Assembly (NCBI GenBank): GCA_965661945.1
Contig: CBFIFP010000004.1
Location: 179,982 to 243,981 of the forward strand
Length of the DNA stretch: 64,000 nt
Origin: JAJRPT01 sp965661945
GTDB taxonomy: Bacteria > Bacteroidota > Ignavibacteria > Kapaibacteriales > UBA2268
Direction: 5' to 3'
The notes beneath the pieces are model-generated. The model was not told the origin of the DNA and did not search any database. It saw only the letters and a program-made list of their open reading frames with translations. The translations under genes and the position numbers were made by a program. Shown in pieces: positions 1-8,845 of this stretch (within the stretch, counting starts at the first letter, position 1; each line of letters starts with the position of its first letter).

Positions 1-2
1 TA

Positions 3-812
3 TATTCAAATGAAAAAGAAGCGTTTTTTAAACCAGTTATCAATGACTTAATTTCAAGAGGTGTAGATAGTAACTTTGTTTTGAGTCTTGTTAATCATAG
101 TTCAGTAAAGTTTGATGAAAAATACGTTAAAATAAATGTAACAGGTTATCTTAAAAAAACTGACTACTCGCATAATTACAACAACTTCTCTATTAAAAAA
201 TCCAAAAGCTTTTTAAATAAATATATTGAAGTTTTAGAAAAAGCAGAATCACAATATAAAGTCCCAAAAGAAGTGATTACATCTATTTTATGGGTAGAAA
301 CAAGAACTGGAAATTATCTTGGAAATAATCATATACCTTCCGTATTTTTAAGCACTGCTATGGCAAATCAAGAGGAATTTATTAAAAAAAATACCGATGT
401 GTTTGAAGAGAGTTATTCTGAGGACTCCGAAAAATTAAATGAATATATAGAGAAAATCAAAAAAAGAGCAAATAAAAAATCTAACTGGGCATTGAATGAG
501 CTTGTTGCCTTGTCCAATATACACAAAAAATTACCAGTTTCAATCTTTGAACTTAAAGGTTCTTGGGCAGGAGCTTTTGGTATGTCCCAATTTCTACCAT
601 CTAGTTTTAATAACTGGGCTGTAGATGGTAATGACGATGGAGTTATAGATTTGTTTAATGTTGATGACGCAATATTTTCCGTTGCTAATTATTTAAAAAC
701 AAATGGCTGGGATATAGATGAAGAATCTAAAAGAAAAGCTGTTTTTCATTATAATAATTCAAATGACTACGTTGATGCTGTTTTAACTTTAGCAAATAAA
801 ATACATAATTAA
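3..812 (+). CDS. mltB: MltB-family lytic murein transglycosylase, 5' end outside window
   Basis: The frame is open from base 3 with no start codon needed, and the residues before the first TTG (VINDLISRGVD) fit the family, so the gene begins upstream of the window; 269 residues are visible. The product cleaves peptidoglycan glycan strands, forming 1,6-anhydro ends, in the periplasm. The catalytic Glu lies in WVETRTG, and the family block GSWAGAFGMSQFLPSSF is followed by VDGNDDGVIDLFNVDDAIFS, a close match to MltB. The C-terminus ends naturally in TAA. The next gene starts 1 bp after this stop, so the two are probably co-transcribed. The signal peptide or lipobox cannot be seen because the 5' end is missing. 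Confidence 0.9.
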   Translation, partial: YSNEKEAFFKPVINDLISRGVDSNFVLSLVNHSSVKFDEKYVKINVTGYLKKTDYSHNYNNFSIKKSKSFLNKYIEVLEKAESQYKVPKEVITSILWVETRTGNYLGNNHIPSVFLSTAMANQEEFIKKNTDVFEESYSEDSEKLNEYIEKIKKRANKKSNWALNELVALSNIHKKLPVSIFELKGSWAGAFGMSQFLPSSFNNWAVDGNDDGVIDLFNVDDAIFSVANYLKTNGWDIDEESKRKAVFHYNNSNDYVDAVLTLANKIHN

Positions 813-813
813 T

Positions 814-1941
814 TTGTTTGAAAAAATAATATATAAAAGATATTTATTTGCAAAAAGAAAATTTCAGTTTATCTCTTTGATTAATAAATTATCTATCGTT
901 GGAATAATTATAGGAGTAGCATCTCTCATAATTATTATGAGCATATTCAATGGTTTTCGTGACTTTACGATATTTGAACTTGTTAGAGATAATCCTCACC
1001 TTGTAATATCAAAATATAATGACGAGTTAAAAGATAATCTTAACAAGAATAAAGATATACAGAGTGTGACAGAAGTTTATACAAATGAAATCATCATAGA
1101 ACAAAATAAAAAAAGGATTAGCTCAACAATTGTAATTAGTGAAAGTTTTGAAAATAATATTATTTCTAATAAGATTGCAAATGAATTGGATGCTTTTCTT
1201 GGAGATACTTTGAAGATATTATCAATGACACAAGTCGAATCACTTGTTAGTAGTTTAAGTATTTTAAAACCAAAAATATTTATTGCCGATAACGTTGCTT
1301 ATAATAGTTCTATGACAATAAAATCTAATGATTTAAAACTTAAGCAACCTGGTGCAATAAAAGAACTACATCTAAGATTATCAGACTTTATGAATGCTGA
1401 TGAATTTAAAGAAAATTTAACTAAATCATATAATTTTAAAAATAATCCAGAAAAAAATAAATTAGAGATAATCTCGTGGAAAGATAAAAACAAATTGCTG
1501 ATTGTTGTTATGGAGATTGAAAGATATTTTGTATTTGTGGTATTATTTATTGTTGTAATAATTGCATCTTTTAATTTATTTGCCTCGATTTCAATGACAA
1601 TATTTGAGAAGAACAAAGATATTGGTATTTTAAGAACTATAGGTTCCACAAAGAAGAATATCCAAAAAATATTTATAACACAAGGTAATATTGCTGGTTT
1701 AATTGGCCTTTTTCTTGGTACTATAATAGGTCTTAGTGTTGTTTATTCTCAACTATATTTTTCTTGGATAAACATACATGTAAGTAATGGAATGTCCCAT
1801 CCATTACCAATGGAGTTTCAATTACTTGATTTAATCTCAATTATAATTTCTACTGTATTAATTATATTTATCAGCACTTACTTTCCTGCAAAGTTATCCT
1901 CAAATAAGTCGATAGCAGATGGAATAAAGGTAAATAATTAA
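814..1941 (+). CDS. LolC/LolE-like lipoprotein-releasing ABC transporter permease
   Basis: This 375-residue protein has the MacB/FtsX fold layout. There is one membrane segment near residues 24-46, a large periplasmic part to about 230, and three further segments near 233-262, 285-310 and 335-358. The N-terminal block NGFRDFTIFELV and the cytoplasmic block EKNKDIGILRTIGSTKKNI are typical of LolC/LolE, which pulls lipoproteins from the inner membrane for delivery to LolA. The start is TTG, placed by the 1 bp gap after the transglycosylase stop. No ATP-binding partner (LolD) lies next to it, so it must be encoded elsewhere. A general MacB-like exporter role cannot be excluded. Confidence 0.8.
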   Translation: MFEKIIYKRYLFAKRKFQFISLINKLSIVGIIIGVASLIIIMSIFNGFRDFTIFELVRDNPHLVISKYNDELKDNLNKNKDIQSVTEVYTNEIIIEQNKKRISSTIVISESFENNIISNKIANELDAFLGDTLKILSMTQVESLVSSLSILKPKIFIADNVAYNSSMTIKSNDLKLKQPGAIKELHLRLSDFMNADEFKENLTKSYNFKNNPEKNKLEIISWKDKNKLLIVVMEIERYFVFVVLFIVVIIASFNLFASISMTIFEKNKDIGILRTIGSTKKNIQKIFITQGNIAGLIGLFLGTIIGLSVVYSQLYFSWINIHVSNGMSHPLPMEFQLLDLISIIISTVLIIFISTYFPAKLSSNKSIADGIKVNN

Positions 1942-2009
1942 TAAATTAGCATTATAAAAAAATATTTTTTCGAGTTAGTAGTTTATACTTTAAAAAAAAG
2001 AATTTGAAT

Positions 2010-3452
2010 ATGAATTATACAGATTATCATAGTTTTAACGATAATAATCCAGACGACTTGGCAGGAAAAGTAAGACGTATGTCAAAACAAATCCGAGAAA
2101 GAAAATTATCTGGACAAAGTCCCGTTTATCCTAATATCGATGAAATAGAATTATTTACTAATTTTTGTATTGATAAAGAAAACTTTATAGATGCGGAAAT
2201 ATTTGTGAAAATTTGGCTTGAGTACTTTCCAACTTCCTTAGAAGCGCATCAAAAATATGCTTTTATTAAAATGAACTTAAATGAACAAAATGAAGCTTTA
2301 ATTCTAATAGATAGAGCATTAGAATTTAACCCTTACGATACAGAATCTCTTATTCTTAAAGCAAGAATTTATGACGAGTTAGATAATTTCATTTTAGCTT
2401 TAGATATTCTAGAAAGTGTGTTAGATTACGATAGAAATAATGAGGAAGCTAAATTTTATAAAGGAATTGCTTTAAGTAATTTACAAAGATTTGATGAGGC
2501 AAAGGAGGTATTCGAAGAATTAGTAAATAATGAGGAATTTGAAATTGATGTTTATATTGAGTTAGCTATTATTTACTCTGAGTTAAATCAAGGTGATATG
2601 GCATCTCAATATTATGATAAAGCAATAGAAAAAAAACCTTTTGACTCTAAAATATGGTACAATAAAGGTTTAATGTACTATAACAATGGACAGTTTTTTA
2701 AAGCAATTGAGTCACTTAAATACTCACTACTCATTGATAATAAAAATATTTTTACGGTTAAATTGTTAGCTTCAGTATATTCTAATTTAGGAAGATTAAA
2801 AAATGCTTCAGAAGTTTACGAACTTGGTTTAAAGAGTAATCCTTATCATTATGAATTACAAACTAACTTAGGTGGAATTTATGGTGATTTAGGTGAAATT
2901 GAAAAAGCAATTTATATATTCACTGAATCCCTTAAATTGAACTCACAGAATTACCAAGCTTATTTAGGAAGAGGTATTTGTTATGACATGCAGGAAAACT
3001 ATGATTTAGCTCTAAAAGATTATGATTCGGCGATATCTATTGAACCAAGCAATCAAGAAATATGGTATTCCAGAGGTGATACGCTTTATAATATGGGTAA
3101 ATTTGCGAGGGCGCTATTATCTTACAAGAAAGTTGTTGAGATAGATCCAGAAAATCAAGATGCTCATTATGATTATGCAAATTTATTAGTAGAACTCGAG
3201 AAATTTGAAGACGCTAAAGATTCTTATACTGATATGATTACTTTATTCCCTCATTCAGGTGAAGGACACTATGGTCTAGCTAAGATTTATTTTATTGAAG
3301 CAAACTTAGAACTTGCTCTTTCTCATTTAACAAAGTCTTTAGAAATTGATATTTCGCTTTTAAGTGATTTCAAAAAAACTTACAAGATTTTACTTAAAGA
3401 TTATCCAGAAATATTAAATTATATTGAAACTAGATTAAAAATAATTAACTAA
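2010..3452 (+). CDS. Tetratricopeptide-repeat protein
   Basis: The protein is about 480 residues and consists almost entirely of TPR units (for example AYLGRGICYDMQENYDLALK and IWYSRGDTLYNMGKFARALL), about ten by eye, after a short polar N-terminus. TPR proteins are scaffolds for protein-protein contact; no catalytic motif, signal peptide or membrane segment is visible, so it is probably cytosolic. I chose ATG at 2010 over an in-frame TTG two codons earlier. Its stop overlaps the murB start (TAATG), so the two genes are translationally coupled. The partner and specific function are not recognised. Confidence 0.85.
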   Translation: MNYTDYHSFNDNNPDDLAGKVRRMSKQIRERKLSGQSPVYPNIDEIELFTNFCIDKENFIDAEIFVKIWLEYFPTSLEAHQKYAFIKMNLNEQNEALILIDRALEFNPYDTESLILKARIYDELDNFILALDILESVLDYDRNNEEAKFYKGIALSNLQRFDEAKEVFEELVNNEEFEIDVYIELAIIYSELNQGDMASQYYDKAIEKKPFDSKIWYNKGLMYYNNGQFFKAIESLKYSLLIDNKNIFTVKLLASVYSNLGRLKNASEVYELGLKSNPYHYELQTNLGGIYGDLGEIEKAIYIFTESLKLNSQNYQAYLGRGICYDMQENYDLALKDYDSAISIEPSNQEIWYSRGDTLYNMGKFARALLSYKKVVEIDPENQDAHYDYANLLVELEKFEDAKDSYTDMITLFPHSGEGHYGLAKIYFIEANLELALSHLTKSLEIDISLLSDFKKTYKILLKDYPEILNYIETRLKIIN

Positions 3453-4456
3453 TGCTAATAGAAGAAAATAAAAGTTTAAAAGAATATAATACTTTTGGGA
3501 TTAATTCTATTGCAAAATATTTTATTAGCATAGAAACTAAATTTGATTTAATAGAGTTAGTTAAATTAGATATTTTCAAACAAAATAAAATCTTTGTTTT
3601 AGGTGGTGGTTCTAATGTTCTTATGCCGGATCATTTTGATGGTCTTGTTATAAACATAGATATAAAAGGTATAAATGTAAATAAGTTAGATGACTACACT
3701 ATACTTAAAGTTTCAGCTGGTGAAGATTGGCATAATTTTGTTGAATTTACAGTAGAAAATAAATTCTATGGGTTTGAGAACTTAGCATTAATCCCAGGTA
3801 AAGTTGGCGCTGCTCCTATTCAAAATATTGGTGCTTATGGGGTTGAGCAAAATGAATATTTTTTAGAGTGTGAATGTTTTGATTTGGAAAATAGTATTTT
3901 TTTTAAGTTAGATAAAGTTGGTTGTGAGTTTGGGTACAGAGATTCAATTTTTAAAAATAATTTTAAAAATAAGGTCATAATTACAGAAGTTAGTTATAGA
4001 TTAAATAATATACCAACCTATAATATTACTTATTTAGAATTAAAAAATGCTTTTCAAAATAAAGAATTTACTTCAAGAGATATTTTTGATTTAGTTTGTA
4101 AAGTTAGAAAACACAAACTACCTGATCCAAATGAGTTAGGAAATAGTGGTTCATTTTTCAAAAACCCTATAATTTCTAAAGATTTATTAAATGATTTATT
4201 AGTTCGACACCCTAATATAAAATACTTTGAATACTCTGATAGTCAAGTAAAATGTTCTGCTGGATGGTTGATAGAACATGTGGGTTTAAAGGGTTATAGA
4301 AAAGGTGATGCGGGGGTTTCTGTTAATCATTCATTAATATTAGTTAATTATGGAAATGCAAAATCTAAAGATATTTTAGAAATTGCCAATTTGATAATTC
4401 ACAGAGTACTACAACAATTTAAAATAAAATTAGAAATGGAAGTGAATAAGATATGA
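3452..4456 (+). CDS. murB: UDP-N-acetylenolpyruvoylglucosamine reductase MurB (type I)
   Basis: MurB reduces UDP-GlcNAc-enolpyruvate to UDP-MurNAc with FAD and NADPH, the second committed step of peptidoglycan precursor synthesis, in the cytosol. The 334 residues show the FAD-binding GGGSNVL (51-57), the IPGKVGAAPIQNIGAYGVE block (114-132), FGYRDSIFK (160-168), which contains the Tyr loop diagnostic of type I enzymes, the proton-donor Ser in GSFFKNP (Ser234), and the C-terminal LEMEV with the conserved Glu. Length fits the family. It overlaps the TPR gene by 1 bp and the next gene by 4 bp (ATGA), so the cluster is tightly coupled. Confidence 0.96.
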   Translation: MLIEENKSLKEYNTFGINSIAKYFISIETKFDLIELVKLDIFKQNKIFVLGGGSNVLMPDHFDGLVINIDIKGINVNKLDDYTILKVSAGEDWHNFVEFTVENKFYGFENLALIPGKVGAAPIQNIGAYGVEQNEYFLECECFDLENSIFFKLDKVGCEFGYRDSIFKNNFKNKVIITEVSYRLNNIPTYNITYLELKNAFQNKEFTSRDIFDLVCKVRKHKLPDPNELGNSGSFFKNPIISKDLLNDLLVRHPNIKYFEYSDSQVKCSAGWLIEHVGLKGYRKGDAGVSVNHSLILVNYGNAKSKDILEIANLIIHRVLQQFKIKLEMEVNKI

Positions 4457-4695
4457 AAAATAAGCTTTTTAAAATATGGAGAAAAAAAGACCACCCAGTT
4501 ACAATAATTGTTAATTATCTTTTGATTTTTATATTATTAATGATTTTACAACCAATTCTTGATTACTTCTTTGAATTTGGTGGTAACGAAGCGGCACATT
4601 TTTTATCTATCTTAGTAGTTTCGACTATTACCACTCTTTTTATTGTTAAAAGATATAGAGACAAAGTAGAAGATAAAATTATAATTGAAGATTAG
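4453..4695 (+). CDS. Small two-helix membrane protein, function unknown
   Basis: An 80-residue protein with a basic N-terminus (KNKLFKIWRKKDH) and two hydrophobic stretches near residues 16-38 and 48-65, ending in a charged tail. This suggests a small inner-membrane protein with both ends in the cytosol. It starts inside the murB stop (ATGA overlap), so it is co-translated with murB; a role near the envelope is inference from that context only. I do not recognise the family. Confidence 0.6.
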   Translation: MKNKLFKIWRKKDHPVTIIVNYLLIFILLMILQPILDYFFEFGGNEAAHFLSILVVSTITTLFIVKRYRDKVEDKIIIED

Positions 4696-4711
4696 TAGAT
4701 AAATTTAATAT

Positions 4712-5194
4712 TTAATTTTTACTAATTTCTTCTTTATTTTTAATGAAATTCAAATCAACTGCTCTTAGTCTAAACCCCGCAGTTTTTACACTCTCTGATA
4801 AAGTTTCCAAATTTTCGGTATAAAATAAGTTTTTAAGAGACTCTCTTTGCTCTACCCAACTATAATGTAAAGGGCATGGATAATAATGTCCGCAACCTTC
4901 TAAGCCCAGAGCGCATTCTTCGAACAAAGCAGTTCCATCAATTGATTCTACTATTTCCATAAGTGATATATCTTTAGCTGGCTTTGTTAATTTAACTCCG
5001 CCATTTGGACCTTTATAAGACTCCAAAATATTTACTTTTGTTAATTCTTGAAGTATTTTTGTTAAAAAATGTGAAGACAAATATAGTTCCTTAGCTATTT
5101 TAGAGATAGGTACAAATTTAGAATCCCCATCTTCTATAGCAATATAAATTGATGCTCTAATACCATAAATACAAGCTTTTGAGAGAAGTGCCAT
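4712..5194 (-). CDS. Rrf2-family transcriptional regulator with a three-Cys cluster
   Basis: This is a 160-residue winged-helix regulator. The N-terminus MALLSKACIYGIRASIYIA and the recognition part (LSSHFLTKILQELTK, then GPNGGVKLTKPA) match Rrf2/IscR/NsrR proteins. A Cys cluster in ECALGLEGCGHYYPCP has spacing C-x6-C-x5-C, close to the IscR pattern, so binding of an iron-sulfur cluster is likely. It would sense Fe-S status, redox state or nitric oxide; which one cannot be read from sequence. It is divergent from murC, and its own promoter lies at 5228-5258. No Fe-S assembly gene is adjacent, so its targets are elsewhere or include itself. Confidence 0.88.
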   Translation of the reverse strand: MALLSKACIYGIRASIYIAIEDGDSKFVPISKIAKELYLSSHFLTKILQELTKVNILESYKGPNGGVKLTKPAKDISLMEIVESIDGTALFEECALGLEGCGHYYPCPLHYSWVEQRESLKNLFYTENLETLSESVKTAGFRLRAVDLNFIKNKEEISKN

Positions 5195-5227
5195 AAAACT
5201 TTTTTCCTGATTAAGACTATTTTATCC

Positions 5228-5258
5228 GAAAATTAAGAACTTTTTTATTAATTTCAAA
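5228..5258 (-). promoter_or_regulatory. Promoter of the Rrf2-family gene (TTTG-N19-TAATTTTC)
   Basis: Read on the minus strand, TTTG (5258-5255) is followed after exactly 19 bases by TAATTTTC (5235-5228). This is one mismatch from the Bacteroidota-type TTTG/TAnnTTTG pair and has the same 19-base spacing as the tRNA-Asn promoter in this window. It leaves a leader of about 30 bases before the ATG at 5194. Confidence 0.65.
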
Positions 5259-5374
5259 ATTTTTTATTTAAACTTTAATATTTTTTAAGTCTTACTATAT
5301 CCAAATTATTTATTTTTTAGCATTGATGTTTAAAAAAAAGTCTTTAATTTATCTTTATTTAATTAAAATAATCG

Positions 5375-5382
5375 TAATTTTG
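5375..5382 (+). promoter_or_regulatory. Candidate -7 box TAATTTTG upstream of murC
   Basis: A perfect TAnnTTTG octamer. Transcription would begin a few bases downstream, which places the GTG at 5384 before or at the transcript start and favours the GTG at 5420 as the murC start. No good -33 TTTG is seen 19 bases upstream. Confidence 0.5.
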
Positions 5383-5419
5383 TGTGTTTATAAAAGTATT
5401 AATAAATAAAATAAATAAA

Positions 5420-6796
5420 GTGTTTAAATCTATAAAAAATATACATTTTGTCGGTATTGGTGGAATAGGAATGTCAGGCATAGCAGAAGTTTTATTAAAT
5501 CAAGGATTTAATATATCAGGTTCTGACTTAACTGAGTCTCAAAACACAGAATATCTCAAAAACAAGGGTGCTAATATTTATATTGGTCACTCAGAAGAAA
5601 ATATTAAACAAAGCGAAGTGGTTGTTTATTCAAGCGCGGTAAACACAAAAGAAAACCCTGAGACCAAATACTGCTTAGAGAATAAAATACCTTTAATTAG
5701 AAGAGCAGAAATGCTTGCTGAAATTTCTCGCTTGAATTATAGCGTCGCAATTGCTGGTACACACGGAAAAACTACTACAACTTCAATGTTAGGATTGATA
5801 TTAATTGAAGCTGGAATCGACCCAACAGTTATTGTTGGAGGTAGATTAAGTGATTTTGGTGGTACTAACGCTCGACTTGGCAAAGGAGAGTGGACGATTG
5901 TTGAAGCAGATGAATTTGATAGGTCTTTCTTGCAATTAACCCCAACTATATCAATTATTAATAATATTGAGTCTGAACATTTAGATGTATATAGAGATTT
6001 AGAAGATATTGAAGATACATTTACAGAATTTGCAAATAAGGTTCCATTTTATGGGTTTGTTTCTCTCGGTTTAGATGATGATGGAGTAAAAAATATACTA
6101 CCTAAAGTAAATAAAAAAATTGTAACATTTGGTTTTAACAGAAATTGTGATTACAGAGGTGATAATACAATTTATAAAGATAAAACAGCAAGTTGTGATG
6201 TCTTTGAGTATGGAAAGAAACTTGGAAGGATAAAAATTCGTATTCCAGGTGAATATAATTTAAAAAATGCACTTGCTACAATATCAGTTGCGCGATCAAT
6301 GGGTGTTGAGTTTGATGTAATTCAAGAAGCACTTGCAAAGTTTGCAGGGGTTTATAGAAGATTTGAAGATAAAGGTGAATACAATGGTATAAAAATCATT
6401 GATGACTATGCTCACCATCCTTCAGAGGTTAAAGCGTGTCTAAAAGGTGCAAGAGAAAGCTTTAAAAATAGGATAGTATGTGTTTTTCAACCTCATACTT
6501 TCACTAGAACAAGAGACCAATATATTGATTTTGCAAAATCTTTTGATGAAGCAGACGTAATTTTGATTACTGATATTTACCCTGCTAGAGAAAAACCAAT
6601 TGAGGGTGTAACAGGTAAATTAATATCAGATTCAGCAATTCAATTTGGTCATAAAAACGTAATTTATATTCAAAACAATGATGAAATTGAAGATACTATA
6701 AAAGGTATTCTCCAACCAAATGATTTGTTAATAACAATGGGAGCTGGAAACATTTGGAAAATTGGAGAGAGTTTGGTTAAATCAAGTACCAAATAA
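5420..6796 (+). CDS. murC: UDP-N-acetylmuramate--L-alanine ligase MurC
   Basis: MurC adds L-Ala to UDP-MurNAc using ATP in cytosolic peptidoglycan synthesis. From the GTG at 5420 the protein is 458 residues and starts FKSIKNIHFVGIGGIGMSG, as family members do; an earlier GTG at 5384 would add 12 lysine-rich residues and lies at the likely transcript start. Motifs seen are the nucleotide-binding GIGGIGMSG, the ATP loop AGTHGKTTTTSM, VEADEFDRSFL, NIESEHLDVY, GEYNLKNALA, DDYAHHPSEV and FQPHTFTRT. It is 43 bp upstream of the parvulin pair and is probably co-transcribed with it, linking wall and outer-membrane biogenesis. Confidence 0.96.
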   Translation: MFKSIKNIHFVGIGGIGMSGIAEVLLNQGFNISGSDLTESQNTEYLKNKGANIYIGHSEENIKQSEVVVYSSAVNTKENPETKYCLENKIPLIRRAEMLAEISRLNYSVAIAGTHGKTTTTSMLGLILIEAGIDPTVIVGGRLSDFGGTNARLGKGEWTIVEADEFDRSFLQLTPTISIINNIESEHLDVYRDLEDIEDTFTEFANKVPFYGFVSLGLDDDGVKNILPKVNKKIVTFGFNRNCDYRGDNTIYKDKTASCDVFEYGKKLGRIKIRIPGEYNLKNALATISVARSMGVEFDVIQEALAKFAGVYRRFEDKGEYNGIKIIDDYAHHPSEVKACLKGARESFKNRIVCVFQPHTFTRTRDQYIDFAKSFDEADVILITDIYPAREKPIEGVTGKLISDSAIQFGHKNVIYIQNNDEIEDTIKGILQPNDLLITMGAGNIWKIGESLVKSSTK

Positions 6797-6839
6797 ATAA
6801 AAATTAATAACTATTAAAATTAAAAAGGAGTAATTTTAA

Positions 6840-8843
6840 ATGAATAAGTTTTTTTTCTGTATAATATCATTTTTTATTTTAAATTATAATTTGTTCTCCG
6901 ATGTAACTAAAGAAGTAGTTGCTGAAGTTGGAGCTGAGAAAATAACTGTTGCCGAGTTACAAAGAGCGTATGAGAAAAACTTAGGAAAAGATGAATTGCC
7001 TTTATTAAAAAAATCTAAAAGTGAGTTTGATAGATTTCTTAATATGTATATAGATTACAAACTTAAAGTAATTGACGCAAAAGATAAAGGATTTTTAAAA
7101 GATCCTGAGGTAATGAAAGAAGTTCAATCTAACAAACAATTAATTGCTAAATCATTCTATTTAGATAAAGTGTTTGAAGAACCAAGAATTAAACAAATAT
7201 TAGAAAAAAGAAAAATAGAATTTAGATTTGCATATATTATAATCCCCTATCAAGATGAAGCTGGATTAGGCGAATCCAGAAAGAATGCGTATAATGCAAT
7301 GGAAAAAATAAAGTCTGGCGAGGATTTTGGAAGTGTTGCAAAGATATACTCTAAAGATTTGAAATCAGCAGAAAAAGGTGGAGTTGTTCAAAGTTGGGTT
7401 ACAGGAGGTCAGCTTCAAAATCAACTTGAAGATCCTCTTTTGAAATTAAAACCTGGTGAAATTAATCCTGAAATTGTAGAAACTAACTACGGATTTTTTA
7501 TCCTTAAACTAATTGAAAAAGAAGAAAGAAAAAGACATAAAGGTGGACATTTGCTAATTCAGTATAATGGTTCAACCAAAGAAGACACATTGAAAGCTTA
7601 CGAAAAAATGGAAAAAATTCTTAAAGAATTTAAAAGTGGCAAAGAGTTTGAAACTTTAGCAAAAATATACTCCGATGATGTTTCTACAAAGGATTCTGGA
7701 GGTAGATTTACACATTGGTACTCCAGAGCAACGGGTTTTGAAAATAATGGTACTCCTTTGGTTAAACCTTTCGAAGATGCTTTTTCAAAATTAAATATTG
7801 GTGAGGTATCAGATATAGTAAAAACAGAATATGGTCTTCATTTAATCAAAAAGTATGATACTCAGCCACTTGATGATGAATTTGAAACTAAAAAAGTAAA
7901 AGAAGTATTTAAAAAAGCTTATTACAAAAAAGAGTTACAAGCTTTCACTGATTCACTTTCTAAATTATATGGCTTCCAGATTTTCGATAATGTAAGAGAT
8001 GAATTTCAAAAGTATATAGATACTTTAAAAACAAATATTGGAACTAATTGGGCTGATAGTGTACCTAAAGAATTATATTCAAAGAAACTTTTTACTTTTA
8101 ATGATAATTTGTATTCTTTAGAAGACTTTATTAATGTTTCAAACAATGAAAAACAAATGAAAGGATTTCTTTTAAGTGATGAAGGTATTTATCTTGCTAT
8201 TATGAAAATGATAGAAGATGATATGTTTAATATTGCAACAAAAGACCTTGAAAAAATATATCCTGAATTTGCTTTGATATCCGAAGAGTTTTTAAATGGT
8301 TCTATTCTTTTCAAAGCAGAAGAAATTGAAGTTTGGCAAAAAAACAAATTAGATTCAACTATTGCTAAAGCATACTATGATTCCACTAAAAGTAATTATA
8401 AAACTAATTGGCAATACGAAGTTTATGAGATTTTTCAATTTTCTGAAAAAAATATAAACTCATCATTAGAAAAACTAAATAGTGGCGAAGATTTTATTGA
8501 ATTAGCTTCAATAGAAACTCAAAGGGAAGGATTCAGAGAAAAAAGCGGTTATAGAGGAATTATAGACTCAGATAAAGATCCAATCGCTAAAAAAATTAAT
8601 CCAGATGAAATAAAAGAAAATCAAGTTTATGGACCGATTGAACTCGACAGAGGATATTCACTAATTAAATGTATAAAAAAAATTCCTCCAAGAGTAATGA
8701 CATTTGAGGAAGCATTCCCTATGATTTCTCCTAAAGCCCTTGAAATAAGTCAGAATAATTTAAAAGAAAAATGGCTTCAAAAAGTTAAACAAAAACATAA
8801 AGTGAAAATTAACGAAAACGTTATCAACAAAATATATAAATAA
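6840..8843 (+). CDS. Periplasmic parvulin-type peptidyl-prolyl isomerase (PpiC/SurA family)
   Basis: A 667-residue secreted foldase. A signal peptide covers about residues 1-20 (KFFFCIISFFILNYNLFS). A SurA-like N-terminal chaperone helix region follows (LNMYIDYKLKVIDAKDKGF). Then come two clear parvulin domains at about 130-225 and 235-350, with GGVVQSWVTGGQL plus YGFFILKL, and GGRFTHWYSRATG plus YGLHLIKK. A third, weaker repeat lies near 520-620. It probably assists outer-membrane or secreted protein folding. AGGAG at 6826-6830 with a 9-base spacer fixes the ATG. The surA-like gene starts 2 bp after the stop, so the pair is one operon with murC. Confidence 0.9.
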   Translation: MNKFFFCIISFFILNYNLFSDVTKEVVAEVGAEKITVAELQRAYEKNLGKDELPLLKKSKSEFDRFLNMYIDYKLKVIDAKDKGFLKDPEVMKEVQSNKQLIAKSFYLDKVFEEPRIKQILEKRKIEFRFAYIIIPYQDEAGLGESRKNAYNAMEKIKSGEDFGSVAKIYSKDLKSAEKGGVVQSWVTGGQLQNQLEDPLLKLKPGEINPEIVETNYGFFILKLIEKEERKRHKGGHLLIQYNGSTKEDTLKAYEKMEKILKEFKSGKEFETLAKIYSDDVSTKDSGGRFTHWYSRATGFENNGTPLVKPFEDAFSKLNIGEVSDIVKTEYGLHLIKKYDTQPLDDEFETKKVKEVFKKAYYKKELQAFTDSLSKLYGFQIFDNVRDEFQKYIDTLKTNIGTNWADSVPKELYSKKLFTFNDNLYSLEDFINVSNNEKQMKGFLLSDEGIYLAIMKMIEDDMFNIATKDLEKIYPEFALISEEFLNGSILFKAEEIEVWQKNKLDSTIAKAYYDSTKSNYKTNWQYEVYEIFQFSEKNINSSLEKLNSGEDFIELASIETQREGFREKSGYRGIIDSDKDPIAKKINPDEIKENQVYGPIELDRGYSLIKCIKKIPPRVMTFEEAFPMISPKALEISQNNLKEKWLQKVKQKHKVKINENVINKIYK

Positions 8844-8845
8844 TT

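Noticed and set aside
1299..1649. Minus-strand frame within the permease gene
   Set aside because: Antisense shadow of a well-supported gene with membrane segments; no RBS or motif.
5384..5419. MurC start at the GTG at 5384
   Set aside because: It would add 12 Lys/Asn-rich residues not seen in the family and lies only 2 bases after a -7 box; GTG at 5420 gives the usual N-terminus.
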